Below are positions 35,656-47,201 of a stretch of DNA of 64,000 bases, piece by piece (position 1 is the stretch's first letter; the number at the start of each line of letters is the position of its first letter). Under the pieces are notes generated by a model. That model was given only the letters and a program-made list of their open reading frames with translations. It did no database searches and was not told the origin of the DNA. This DNA is from Rhizopus arrhizus (taxonomy: Eukaryota > Mucoromycota > Mucoromycetes > Mucorales > Rhizopodaceae): contig JAKZZE010000012.1 in assembly GCA_024220505.1 (NCBI GenBank), forward strand, positions 992,001 through 1,056,000, read 5' to 3'. The position numbers and the translations under genes are program-made.

Positions 35656-36959
35656 TTAATCTTCATCCTCTGATAATAACTCACGGTTGTTTTCAATCAC
35701 ACCAGTTAAGAGTTTTCTGTAAAGATTCATTGTAGGAAATAATATGTGGTTGTAGTCCATATCATACCAATAATTAATCGCAATCACACCCTCTTGGCCC
35801 TTTTGCAGTACTTGATGAAACCATAATGCTACAGATAATGTTAACTGGTGCTCTCATATGTACATAAAACAGATTTTACCTGGAAGATAAAGTAAATCAC
35901 CTTCATCGACCGTCACTTTAATCGGACAAGCATTCTTAAATCTTGGAAATCGATCCATATCGGGACAAAGAGGATTGACAGGTATCCAAGGTGTACTAGA
36001 ATCAATTGGTTTTATCTCCAAGAGATCTGTTTCTTTGTTTGGTTCATAAATGGCATTTTGATAAACAGATTCTATATGAAAAACTAATTAGTCAACAAGT
36101 ATACTATTCGTTTACATTGCTTGTACCATGCATACAATAATATTCTGTAGGAGGAAAGAGAATAAATTCCTTTTGACCGCGAATGACAGCATAACAATTC
36201 TCATATGGATCTTTATGTAGGGATGTGATACTTTTATCGTCCCCAAACCAAAAATTGACTGCATCTGGCTTCTTACCGAGTGCTTCACTACACCACGCTA
36301 TATCTTCATCAACATCTTTTTCAAGCGCACTGTATTCTACAGGGAGACTTCCATTTTGTAATGAAATATAGTTTGCATTTTGAGATTGTTGTTTGCCTTC
36401 GATAATATCTAAAAACGAATTGAATGACATCTTTTGTTCGTGTGGCATAACAAAATATTCTTTTTGTGTGACAGGATCAAAGGTAACTGCATCTGCATAT
36501 CTAAGTATATATGTATTAAGCATATACAATTATTCTTTTTTGTTCTTTTTACCCATTGGGTGTTACTATAGTTTTATGAGAATTATTGCTTTTTTCTTTT
36601 TGTTCTTATCAAATTACCAGCTACTGTGACCGTAGATTTACCCATTTTTGTCCTTAAATATTCGTTTGACCAAGCAGTACGTGCAGGCCAATGATCAAAG
36701 GCACCTACAACGAAATGTTTACTGATCAACTCAACAAAACATGTATTTTTCTACCTTTTATAATAGCCGGTCTATTTGACTGCACACTTGTTCTTAAAAA
36801 TTCAAGAGCAGTAGGAGGGTTATCATACACATGAACATAAGTCCCATTTATCTCTATTACTGTCATAAGTAAAAGCATTTACTAGAAGTGTATTGTTTTA
36901 CCTTGATATTCTTTTACATAGCTTGTAAACACCTTTTCAATATCTTCAAGTGAAGGCAT
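35656..36959 (-). CDS. JMJD7: JmjC-domain protein, JMJD7-like lysyl hydroxylase
   Basis: Six exons (36959-36902, 36859-36755, 36704-36618, 36492-36127, 36071-35880, 35828-35656) give 326 residues. After an N-terminal LEFLRTSVQSNRPAIIKGAF block typical of the JMJD7/cupin-8 family, the double-stranded beta-helix carries the iron-binding His176-x-Asp178 (SLHKDPYENCY). Next come IRGQKEFILFPPTE and a distal His274 in ALWFHQV. In animals JMJD7 is a 2-oxoglutarate oxygenase that hydroxylates a lysine in the DRG1/DRG2 translation GTPases; the same activity is inferred. Five small introns all fall in phase 1 and rebuild the conserved frame. It shares a 162-bp divergent promoter interval with ribosomal protein eS17. 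Confidence 0.92.
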
Positions 36960-37121
36960 AGCTGGAAAAAAAAATAACTGGGAAATGAAACTCCTTCAAC
37001 AGCGTAAGAAAAAAAATAAGAAAAAAAAAAAGCCACAGAAGGTAGAACAATGAAAAATAAGATCTTGTTAGCATCTTCGTTTCTCGTTTTTCTTTTCATA
37101 TTAGATCAATAATCATTCAAT
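36960..37121. promoter_or_regulatory. 162-bp divergent promoter between JMJD7 and RPS17
   Basis: Two outward start codons (36959 minus, 37122 plus) leave 162 bp for both promoters and 5' UTRs. The RPS17-proximal half is pyrimidine-rich (TTCTCGTTTTTCTTTTC), as is common in fungal ribosomal-protein promoters; the other half holds A-rich tracts. The closeness implies shared regulatory DNA, which is inference. Confidence 0.7.
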
Positions 37122-37862
37122 ATGGTAAATATAATGAATGAATGGATGGATGGATGGATGGATGAATGGATGAATGGATGTTTTTAACTCTGGATGATTT
37201 AGGGTCGCGTTAGAACCAAGACTGTCAAGAAGGCTTCTCGTGTAGTCATTGAAAAGTACTATCCTCGTCTTACTCTCGACTTCCAAGTCAACAAGAAGAT
37301 CCTTGACGAGGTCACCATCATTCAATCCAAGCGTCTTCGTAACAAGATTGCTGGTTTCACCACCCATTTGATGAAGCGTATCTCTCGCGGTCCTGTCCGT
37401 GGTATTTCCTTCAAGTTGCAAGAAGAAGAACGTGAACGTCGTGATAACTACGTTCCTGAATTCTCTGCTTTGGATACCTCTGCTGTCGAAATTGATCCTG
37501 AAACTGAGGTAAGCCGATATTATACATGACTCCTCTTTTTTTTTTTCTTTCTTTTTTATGGGAAACATACTCGGATTTTTTTTCTTGTTTCATCCTTTGA
37601 GAATGAAGCTTTTAAAAAGTTCGTGTGTCGGGTGGAGATCTTTTGATGGCCATACTGAACAAAAAAAAATCCTTTTTTTTTTTGAGGTGTCAGGATCTCT
37701 CACAAACACATGAACCTAACATTTTGTGTTTTTTAATAGTCCTTGCTTAAGGCCATCAACTTTGAAAACCTTCCTGGTGTTAAAGTGACTGCTCCCGTAG
37801 CTGCTTTCACTCCTCGTGGTCGTAACACTCGTCCTCGTAAGACTGCTGAAGCTCAAGCTTAA
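37122..37862 (+). CDS. RPS17: 40S ribosomal protein eS17 (RPS17)
   Basis: Three exons (37122-37124, 37203-37508, 37740-37862) give 143 residues. The first exon is only the ATG, interrupted immediately by an intron, a layout common for ribosomal-protein genes. The body begins [20 protein letters not shown] and contains [31 protein letters not shown] and [17 protein letters not shown], all diagnostic of eS17. The protein sits in the head/beak region of the small subunit. Codon use is biased toward C-ending codons (GTC, CGT, AAG), unlike neighbouring genes, which fits high expression. Intron 1 contains a GGAT/GATG tetranucleotide repeat (37136-37180); intron 2 is unusually long for this window (231 nt). 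Confidence 0.97.
37136..37180 (+). repeat. GGAT/GAAT tetranucleotide microsatellite in RPS17 intron 1
   Basis: About eleven tandem copies of ATGG/ATGA-type units within the first intron of RPS17, directly after the start-codon exon. Confidence 0.9.
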
Positions 37863-39162
37863 ATTACATAATATTTTAGTCCAATAAAATTTGTGTGTGT
37901 ACATAGAAAATGCTACTCCATGCATTCACACTAAATCTGAAAAGTATAGACTATTTTTTTTTGTTTTATCTATCAAAGAGACAAAAAAAATATGCTTGAT
38001 TCAGACTGATTCTTTTCTCCACACGGATTCGGATATCACTACAAAACATTTGGAAAGACTAACCTTACACAGAAAGCGTCAATGAACTTTTTTTTTTTCT
38101 TGGTACGGATATTAGAATAATTTCAATCGAGTGTCCCATCTTCATTATATAATTTACTCTATATGACACCTATATAATAATTGTTCTGCAATCAATTAAA
38201 ACTCTAGATCAAGCGTTTATTTGCCATTACTACCAGTAATATGTTAAGATAATTACATCAGCTTCAACTAGTCGCTTTTATATACATGAAATTACAGAAT
38301 AGTGTGTAAAATTTTTTTGCTCTTAAAAATTGATTGTAACGACATGTCATTTCCAAATTGCGTAAACCGTTCTTTATGATCCTAATTCTTTACATCATTT
38401 CTTTAGCCATATTCATGTGTTACTAGAATGTATATGTAATTATAAATATTATTTTGCATAAGCTTAAATTTTATTAAACAATTAAAATTCCGTTACAAGT
38501 GATGCCTCAAACAAAAGCTTGGAGTCTTGCTGGAAAAAATTCATAGCTCCTGACAATGACCAGAGAGTATCATCGAGAACATAACGCTAGTAAAATTGCC
38601 AGAGTGATGAAAAGGTAAACCCTAAAGGGTGAATATGATCTGAGCAAACTGTATACTGATTATTGGGAGAAGAGAGCGTTGCAAGAGCGAATCACACAGA
38701 GGTTGCGTCAGGAAATTGGTCTGTCAGGCGAAACAAAGACAGCATGGAAGACTGGAATTGCCACTACAGTGGGCACCCTACCATAAAATGGAATGTGTCT
38801 TCAACACCGCTATGACAGATACGGCATACAAGGGAAGCACACTAGGTAACGTTTCTCCGTTGAAGTGTGGGTGCCATGGGCAGACTATCTTGCAGCAATC
38901 TCTACCAGGGAGTGAAGGCAGAGCTTGGAATATCGAAGGTCCAGAATTTCCTCTAGTCCGGGGGCCACCGGTCAATAGCGAATATAATTTGTTATAAATT
39001 GTTTGTCAGCAATGATAAATGTGGCTGAAGTATTGATGACAAACTAATGATTCGTAATTAATCTCAAAAAGGAAACTATCTGTAACCTTATTGTCTGTAT
39101 AAAAAGGTAAGCACGAAAAAACATCACCTTCCTTCAATATACATATTTTTAACTTTCAAAAA
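37863..39162. other. Intergenic containing an unidentified coding relic
   Basis: AT-rich except at about 38520-38995, where GC content rises. One plus-strand frame there reads EYDLSKLYTDYWEKRALQER and ITQRLRQEIGL between stop codons, then continues in other frames. This looks like a decayed protein-coding element, but I cannot name it. A TATAAAAA box (39098-39105) belongs to the downstream GST gene. Confidence 0.45.
39098..39105 (+). promoter_or_regulatory. TATA box of the GST-like gene
   Basis: TATAAAAA lies 58 bp upstream of the start codon at 39163, in a plausible position for a core promoter. The start is preceded by AAAAA, a favourable fungal context. Confidence 0.6.
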
Positions 39163-39945
39163 ATGACTGGCGATCTTACCCTTTACACATTCAAGCTATC
39201 TCTTTGGGCTGGCGCGCCACGACTTGCGATTCATGAGCTTGCTATCCCCAATGTAAAGCAAGTTGAAGTAGACCTTTCTAAAGCTGAAAACTTTGCACCT
39301 AGTTACTTAAAGAAAAATCCTAATCATACTGTTCCTACTTTGGAGATTGATGAAAACAACAACAATAATTATTTACAAGACACGAAATCTGTTGTTGAAT
39401 ACCTTAACTCTTTGGCTGGCAATAAATTATCTCTTCCAAATAAGAAAGCTGAAATAGACGAGTTCATAAAAGAAATGCATGAAAAAGCAGATGTAGGCAA
39501 TCCTCTTTTCTTTACTTCTGGAACCAAGGAAGAACTTGAATCCAAAAAGAACGACATCATTCCTTTTCTAGAAAACCGTATCAAGGGTTGGGAAGCTTAT
39601 TTGAAGGAAGCACCAGAACATGCTGATCTTTACAAGAAGAATATTAATGAGACCAAAGCTGTTTTGGACATCTATAACGGTAGCGATTCCAATGCGATGT
39701 TCCTTTTAAATAAAGAGCTTTGGGAATCAGGAAAACAATTTCTTGATAAGGCTGAATCTTTACTGAAGTCCAATGGTGATTATCTCTTTGGTCCGTACTC
39801 TATTGCTGATATTCATTTCACACCTTACTTATTCCGTTCAACACTTGTACGTAAGCCTGAACAGGTCTTTGAAAACCGTCCTGCCCTCAAGGCATATTAT
39901 GATCGCGTGCAATCCCGTCCTAGTTTCTCTAAAACTTTTCAATAA
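39163..39945 (+). CDS. Glutathione S-transferase-like protein
   Basis: A single exon of 260 residues. The N-terminal thioredoxin-like domain (about 5-85) shows LTLYTFKLSLWAGAPRLAIH at the active-site helix, then LKKNPNHTVPTLEID, with the cis-proline of the VPTL turn, and DTKSVVEYLNSLAG, matching the glutathione-binding Gln/Glu-Ser position. The all-alpha C-terminal domain (about 95-255) includes GPYSIADIHFTPYLFR, with the conserved Asp of the N-capping box, and ends in RPALKAYYDRVQSRPSF. It should be a cytosolic dimeric transferase or related redox/detoxification enzyme; class and substrate are not evident. Codon use is richer in C-ending codons than the neighbours, suggesting good expression. 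Confidence 0.92.
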   Translation: MTGDLTLYTFKLSLWAGAPRLAIHELAIPNVKQVEVDLSKAENFAPSYLKKNPNHTVPTLEIDENNNNNYLQDTKSVVEYLNSLAGNKLSLPNKKAEIDEFIKEMHEKADVGNPLFFTSGTKEELESKKNDIIPFLENRIKGWEAYLKEAPEHADLYKKNINETKAVLDIYNGSDSNAMFLLNKELWESGKQFLDKAESLLKSNGDYLFGPYSIADIHFTPYLFRSTLVRKPEQVFENRPALKAYYDRVQSRPSFSKTFQ

Positions 39946-41218
39946 AGTACCCTAATTACATTTTAAATAAATATATTGTTTTACATATATTCTCCTTTAT
40001 TGGTTGGATTGACTTGCAAAGCAGAGCCCTTTATTGTTATTTGGCGTCATTTTTTCAATTTTGAATTAAATAAAAAAGAGAAGATCTGGACAATAAAATA
40101 GAAATTATAATTACACGAGGATATATAAACTTTATCAATAGATACATATTTATTTATGAAATATATTCATCAACAAAATTTACGCGCTCTTATTTTGATT
40201 CTAATTATCGGTTCAGTGCTCCAAGAGATCTCTTTTCCTTAAAATGTTACTGATTACAACCGTAGTCAAATAAAAGCCAATAAATGCATCTAATTATTCA
40301 CGTTAGCTGTTTGTTATTAACTCAAAAATTTAGAATTTAGTTGATCTACTATGTTAGCTTAGCACATATTTGATGTCTGAATTTGTAATCATTAATTTAT
40401 CTGTTATTACTAACGGATTTAGTTCCTTGATAGAATTGTTGGTTTTGCTATACAGATCCGCTTGTATAAATCAACCAAGTGTATAACATGAGACGTCATA
40501 CTCTTCATTACTGCAGCTCCTAGTGACACTTCTCTCTCGGTTATCTTTCTATATTTCATTTTGATGTTTTCAAGCATGATTACTTTATGTCTTTGATGCC
40601 AGGTCAAGGTAAAATAACTATTTGTATTATATGGCCTTTTTTACGTTTAATTTTATGCTTTTATAATTCGATTAGGAATATACCTATAATTAAGAACGGA
40701 TTCATGGAGGCTTGTTATACCTCGGTTATATTAAAAAATTAAAAACGATCAAGTTAAATCATCTCTTGTAGCAACATAGCTTTTTAAATTTAATTTTCAT
40801 GGATATAACAGCATTTATTACGCAGAATGTATATTTTAGTGTTTTTTTTTTCTTCCCCTCTAAATTTTATAATACATATAACAACTATTCCATTAATTCC
40901 ATGTCAATGTTTGCAGCTATTAAGGTATCTAAATCCTAGCTATAATTCCATTATCTCCTCCCTCCCTGCTTTTTTTAAATTAGAAGTCTTACTTGAAAAC
41001 AATATAAAAGCCCCTTTAATGAACATTCTATATCCATGTTATTACTTGATATCTCACCCTTAATATTCATTTATACATATCCGTCAGACTCTCATCATAA
41101 TCATTATGGTTTTAACATTAATATCACTTTCTTAAACAATAATGATAGGAGAGAGAAAAGGGAGATGTATAAAACGTATTTTTTTTGTGATAAACCTTTA
41201 ACAACACGAAACAAAGTT
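39946..41218. other. Intergenic, no supported gene
   Basis: AT-rich shared 3' flank between the GST-like gene and the convergent methyltransferase gene. Frames of 60-80 codons are present on both strands without motifs. Confidence 0.5.
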
Positions 41219-42874
41219 TTATTTACAATTTAAAGTAGTGTGTTTATATATAATGGGGCTTTTGTGCAATAATACAGTGCCAGTTAATATATGTTCTTGC
41301 TTGACTCCACTCTGCTGGAAATTCTGCAATATAATCATCGTATTTTCATGGCTGAGATTCATGACAATGGATAGCCACGGACGCAATGATTTTAAAAGAA
41401 GCATGTACTGACTTGACATGGCTCGAGAAAACTCAGAATAATTTGGTGCCTTTTCTTGTTTTTCGGTGACGGCTGTTAATCCAATTGCATTTGAGAGATT
41501 GGCGTCTTGAGATACTTCCCAACCAAGACGGCATGACTGAAAGATAGTTTCAATTTTTTTGAATCCATTGATTGAAAGCATTGTAGGTAATCGATGGACA
41601 GCATAGGGATCTTGTTGTCGTAAGCATAATCCAGTAATTACTTTATATAAAAAAATTTAGAATTAAAAACTTTATAAATATATAGAAAGTCTTCACACTT
41701 ACATTTATCGTTTAAGTCGCAATCACTTTTTGGACTATTCTGAGTTTCAAGATCCTAAGATAGATAAAGGTTATTAAACATATCAAAACAGGAGATGATG
41801 TAAATATTTTACCGGCTCCATAAATTCAATCCATCCCCCAGGTTTCAAAATACGAAGGTATTCTTGTATTAATGGTTGCCAGGTTTGAGCCATCAATCCC
41901 CAATTCATGTCCCTTTGATATATATAATCAATGCTGTTGTCAGGGAACGGTAGAGGCAACTGTTCTTGTACTAGCGGATAACACGTACGAAAATGGCAGT
42001 TACGTGGCTTAATATCCTTTGGAAAAAATGTGCTTTGATCAATACCAATGAATGTTGACTTTGGGAAAGCGGTGCTCATTTCCATGGTCCAAGTTCCTGG
42101 TCCACAGCCTACGTCCAAGACCACAATACCCTTTTGAAGCTGGGATCGAATAGGCGAGCAAAAGTCAGAACTAAATAACGTACGCAGAAGATAATGCTGC
42201 GTTACCATGCGGTCTTGTTCATCATTATCTTGCACTAACACATATGGATATTCTGTGATCAATGAATCTCGCTCCTGGTACCTGGTAGTTGGTTCTTTGA
42301 TCGATATTTTTTGTGCTTGTCGAGTTGTGGTTGGTTTGGATAAAGCATCACTGAGGCGTTGTTGGTGTAAACCTAATCTCCTTGATAGGGAAGCAGACCT
42401 GTCTACATGAGACACAGCAAGCAGTTCATTGAGTTGTTGCTGATACTGCTTTTGTAAAAGTCTCTTGTCCATAATTTTTAAGATGTTCTCTGAGCTAAGG
42501 TGTCTTTTCTGATGTTTTTTAATGGAAGGCGTCTGCTGTGACAATGATGAAGTGGAAGATGGGTCTGATGAGCATTTGATTGATGAAGATAATGATAATA
42601 AAGGAGATGTGTTACTGTAGCAGCTTGTATTGGATTGAGATTTGCTTTGACAAGCTACAGGCTGGTTATAAGTCTTTGTTCTTTTCGGTAGTTTATTGTT
42701 AAAAGAATAACTTGCTGCTGCATAAAGTAAATGTTTCTCCTTCCATGAGTTAACCCCTGGGTTATAAGCAACAACATTTGAAGGGCTACTGTTGCGGTTA
42801 GATAATGGTGTTTTTTGCATTATTTTTTGGATAAATATTGGTTTTTCAAATGATAAATATTGGATGACAGACAT
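41219..42874 (-). CDS. SAM-dependent class I methyltransferase, mucoralean type
   Basis: Three exons (42874-41813, 41754-41703, 41640-41219) give 511 residues. The first 210 residues are Ser/Gln/Lys-rich and look disordered. The methyltransferase core starts near 230: motif I is VVLDVGCGPGTWTMEMS (about 250), the acidic end of strand 2 is FIGIDQS, and the later motifs are DNSIDYIYQRDMNWGL and EYLRILKPGGWIEFMEP. The C-terminal exon adds a helical lid (AMSSQYMLLLKSLRPWL). The order fits the fungal class I enzymes that are multiplied in Mucoromycota and loosely resemble LaeA/UMTA-type proteins. Substrate unknown. The last intron uses a weak AAG acceptor but keeps the frame open to a natural stop. 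Confidence 0.85.
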
Positions 42875-44224
42875 AATAGATGAAGAAGAATAAAAAAAAT
42901 TAAACTTCTATAGTTTGTTGTCTCAAAGTAATGTAAACTATTTATATTTTAAATTCAAATAGTCACCGCCCCTGACTTTTTGTTTGTCAGCATCTTAATG
43001 AAAAAAGGAGGATAAATGGGAGATAATTGAAAGATGTTATTATTGATGCTGCTTCCTTCTCTTTCCTTTTTTATTCTTCTTCCTAGTAAGCCTACACAGG
43101 AATATGCAATTTTAATTGTATCCTTTTGCATCTGCCTAGCATGAAGAAAGATTGATTCATAATGAGTTTATAGAAATAAAGTAAGTAATGTAATTAGAAG
43201 GTAATTATACCGGGTTTAGCTACTTATTCAACAAGTTTGGGTACTGGCGGCCGTGCATAGCAAATATTTACTTTTATGGAAATCAACTCCCCTTATTCCG
43301 TTTTCATGTAAAAAGTGATATTATATATTCCCATTTTTGTTGGAAGAACCAATAGAAATAAGTAATTTATGTGTAAATATATACAAGCATATACATGTAC
43401 TATTATCTTCATTGATAGTTTTAGAGTAAAATACAAGCTTGTAGATATACGAGGGTACTTTAAAAGAAAAAGATCGCATGCGTTTCATCTATAATAATGG
43501 AAATGAAAAATAAGATTTTTTAGGGTTATTAAGCGACCTAATTTTCATTTTATTTCCGTAGTCATTGATCTAGCATTACCATCCCCTTTATTGTACTGGA
43601 AGATTGTCTTTTATAGCATTGTATCAAAATTTTGTCAACTTCCGATCTAAGCATATTGTCAAATTATTACGCAATCGTTATATTTCATAATTGAACCATC
43701 CTCATTTTTTATTATGTTACCCGCTATAATAGAAGTTCACAAGAAATTGAGTGAAATTAACAAAATGCTTTAATATCTATTTGAATAAATAAACATTCTT
43801 ATCCCGGAGTCAGCGAATAAATTGGCTCATGTATTCATGTATCTGTGGCATATTAATCAACCATGACTGTGTTTTTTTTTAATAGCATGAGCTACTCTTA
43901 AATGAAAAGGTACTCTAAATATTTATGGCTTTCTATAACCTAAACCTTTAACAGTATGTGATTTTGACAAATGATGCATTTGTTACTAAAATTTTAAATC
44001 CTGTAAATCTGACGGCTGAACAATCATATCATTAGAAAAATAGCACTACAATTAAGATGAAAAACATCAATCGTTCATACAATATTCAATTAAACAATTG
44101 TTTGAGTCACGGAGGCTGAATTAGATGTGTTTTTCATACACACTTTTGGTTAAGCTGCCTATGCTGTTTTTTGAATATGAATTTGCGTTGGGGATTAGAA
44201 AATTTTTGAGCTGATCATAAAAAT
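42875..44224. other. Intergenic, no supported gene
   Basis: About 1.35 kb of AT-rich sequence between the methyltransferase start and a truncated LINE. I see no coding signal, repeat structure or RNA gene. Confidence 0.45.
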
Positions 44225-45525
44225 ATATTTGCGCCAAGGTAAAAATAGATTTGCTAAATGCGTGGTGTTAAGTGACATGAACGATGACTTGAGCTATGAG
44301 CTTTATGGACAGACTTTACTCAAACAGTATTCCTTTTCGTATCTTGGAGTTCCCTTTAAAACAGGTGGTTACCTCAACCCACAAGAACTAATAGAACACA
44401 ATGTTTGCAAGGCATTTGTTATGATGAACGTATTGACTTCTGTAGGTGTCAACCCCAATGGTTTCGACAGGCTTCTATCCACTAGATTCTATGCACAAAT
44501 AGTACGTGCTCGGCTAGAATATGGATTAGCGATCAATCAGCTAACTGCTTCCCAAATAAAAGTGCTCGAAGATGCTCAGAATGAATGCTTACGACGAATA
44601 TATGGCGCATCTAAACGAGCCGCAACTAAAGTTATGCGTCACTTATCACGCTTGCCAACAATGAAAGAGCGACTAAACATACTCCAAGCTCAATTCCTCT
44701 TTCGATATTTTACGCTACCTGAAGACGCTCTCCTAACAAAATTTATGCCGCATATACAACATGATAGACATCAACAATGGTACAAACTATCCAAGTCCTC
44801 ACTTTGGAAAAGCATACCTCCTCCAGTGGAAGAAGCCAGTACCAAGACCTTCAAGGCCATCAAGAAACAGTTTCTGCAACAAGGTCTAGATAACCAAAGA
44901 CAACATAAAAATCAAAACTGCTTTCTTGTTGTAGACCAACAGTCTCACTTGACCCAATCCTTTGATTGCCGATGACCCGAAAAGAATGTAGCCCATGCAT
45001 AAGATGGCACATTGGATAGCTACCTGGCGGCAAACCCAGGCCCTGTCCCATCCATCCAAATCAGATGCTGACAAAATCGCATGCAATTCAGTGTCTCAAC
45101 ATGCACAACCGGCTACAAATGCCTAGCACTATTGAAAACCCTTTATCGTTCCTTTTAAATCTCCTACCAACAAAACTTCCTCGTTCAAGTCGTACAGTTA
45201 CCCTTGAATCCTTCGTTGGCCAACCATGTGTTCAATACTATTTGAACTGGACCATCTTTACAACCATATCGACACCTGTACCAGACCTCCACATGGTCAG
45301 CTCCTTCTAACTTGGCTCTTAAAACATTAAGGATGTTACCACGTTCCAAATACTATTTTATTGACCTTTTTTACCTTTGATCCCGAAGGGTTTTTTAGCC
45401 TCACATTACTTTACTTCATATTGAACTAGTCCGGGCGAACAGATGTGATAAACACCCCGCGCTCAAATGGACTTTATAAATAAATAATCTAAAATTAAAA
45501 AATAATAAATTTTACGCCAAGAGAC
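44225..45525 (+). mobile_element. 5'-truncated LINE (non-LTR retrotransposon) with reverse-transcriptase C terminus
   Basis: An open stretch at 44229-44975 encodes the region after the RT catalytic core: FSYLGVPFKTGGYLNPQELI, then LLSTRFYAQIVRARLEYGLA and ECLRRIYGASKRAATKVMRH. This is the conserved thumb/connection region of Tad/I-like LINEs. The catalytic YxDD box and everything upstream are absent. After a frameshift the C-terminal HAIQCLNMHNRLQMP segment follows at about 45075. The 3' UTR has a GATCCCGAAGGGTTTTTTAG stretch and a GCGCTCAAA box, then an AT-rich end. It is dead as a source element but marks the family that left the other 3' ends in this window. Confidence 0.85.
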
Positions 45526-45605
45526 TAGATAAATAACCAAAAAGATTGCAAGCGATTTAATTACTTTTTTTCTTCTTTTTATTTAATTCAAATATTATAA
45601 CAAAC

Positions 45606-46996
45606 ATGCAAAGCTATAGTGAATTTATTACTAATAAAGAGATTATTTCAGATAATGTTATGGATACTTCATCTGATGATTATATGGAAGTAGACGAGGA
45701 AGAGGAAATCGAAATTGGCCATTTTAATTTGAGCAAAGAATGGATTGAGAAAATAAAAACAAATTGGCAATTCATTATCTTGTGTACGTGAATATATGGA
45801 TGTTGATCTACCAGAAGAAATCAAAGATGAAGATTCATTTAGAGATGCATTTCTTTTTGCAGAGTCAATGCCATTAAAGAAAAAGCACAAGATTCCTCTA
45901 GCTAAAAGTCGAGGTCCTTACAGGAAATATACTGTTAAGCAAATTGAAGAGCTCTTTGATTTAATCATTGAAGAAGGCTTCACTACCAAATATGCAGCTT
46001 TAGTCACTGGGATTAATATTCGTACTGCCCAGAATTATGTAAAAACGTATAATAGTGATCCGCAGAAACGACTTCCGGGATCTTATAACAAACCTCGTGG
46101 AAGACCTTGTTCAAATTTAACTGAGGAGCATTCTAAATTTCTTGTTGACTATGTCAAAAAGAATACTACTGCTGTATTAGATAGGTTAAAGTTAAAACTT
46201 TGCGAGAAATTTGAGGGTTTGAAAATCTTTATTTCTGCCATTCACAAACATTTAGTACACAAACATAATATTACTTTAAAGAAACTTGAAAAGATACCAG
46301 CAGCGAGAAATTCCGACAGAGTAATAGAATTGCGAAAAGCGATTATTGAGCAATATAAGAGTGATACAGACATGGATTTTTCCAAGAATTGTATTTTCAT
46401 TGATGAAGCAGGTTTCAATTTACATACGCAGAGAAACCACGGCCGTTCATTAAAAGGCACACCTGCAAAGAGCACTGTACCAACTGCAAAGGGTGTTACA
46501 TTTACAATTTTAGGTGTAATTTCTCAAGCAGGTACCATAAGTATTGGAGTTAAAAAGCCAGAATTAGCTTCTTCTAAAAAAAAAGGCAGATGGTAAGGAA
46601 GTAAAAATAAATGGTAAAGTTGGAACAAGAACTGAGCACTTCTTGGTCTACCTAACCAACGTAATGAATACATTAGATAAAAATAATATAAAGAGTCAGT
46701 ATATTGTTATGGATAATGCACCTATCCATAAGCCAAAAGTGATTAAAACATTAGTCGAAGAACGAGGACATAGATGCATATATTTACCACCATATTCTCC
46801 TTTCTTGAATTCAATTGAGGAATTTTGGTCAAAAGTAAAAGCTGGTGTTAGAAGAACACCATTGACAGCAGATGATCGTCTCACAGATCATATATGTGAA
46901 TCGGCTGGAAAAGTAACAAAAAAAGATTGTAAGGGGTGGATTGAGCACTCAAAATCTTTTTTTGAGAACTGCTTGAACGAAGAAAAAAATCTTTAA
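45606..46996 (+). pseudogene. Tc1/mariner (IS630-like) transposase, one frameshift from intact
   Basis: The main frame (45796-46596) starts MDVDLPEEIKDEDSF. It has helix-turn-helix blocks (YTVKQIEELFDLIIEEG; AALVTGINIRTAQNYVK) and the first catalytic Asp in CIFIDEAGFNLHTQRN. It shifts frame within the A run at about 46577-46585 and continues to 46996 with VGTRTEHFLVYL, the second Asp in YIVMDNAPIHK and the catalytic Glu in YLPPYSPFLNSIEEFW. All three DDE residues are present. An acidic upstream frame (45606-45791) may belong to the N terminus through another frame change or intron. Only the homopolymer indel visibly breaks the core. I could not identify terminal inverted repeats. Confidence 0.9.
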
Positions 46997-47201
46997 AATG
47001 GTAAGTTATTAGTCGCTATGGGTTCAGCTTTCAATAGACGTGCTTATAAACGCATTATTTTGATGTGATTTGTGTAATAAAAGAATAAAAAAAAAACAAT
47101 AAAAAAAAGCTTATATTGATATTATAGGATAAAAGAAATCTTTCAATGATTTAAATATAATTCATAGTAAGCACATTGAATAGTTTATATTCAAAAAACA
47201 G

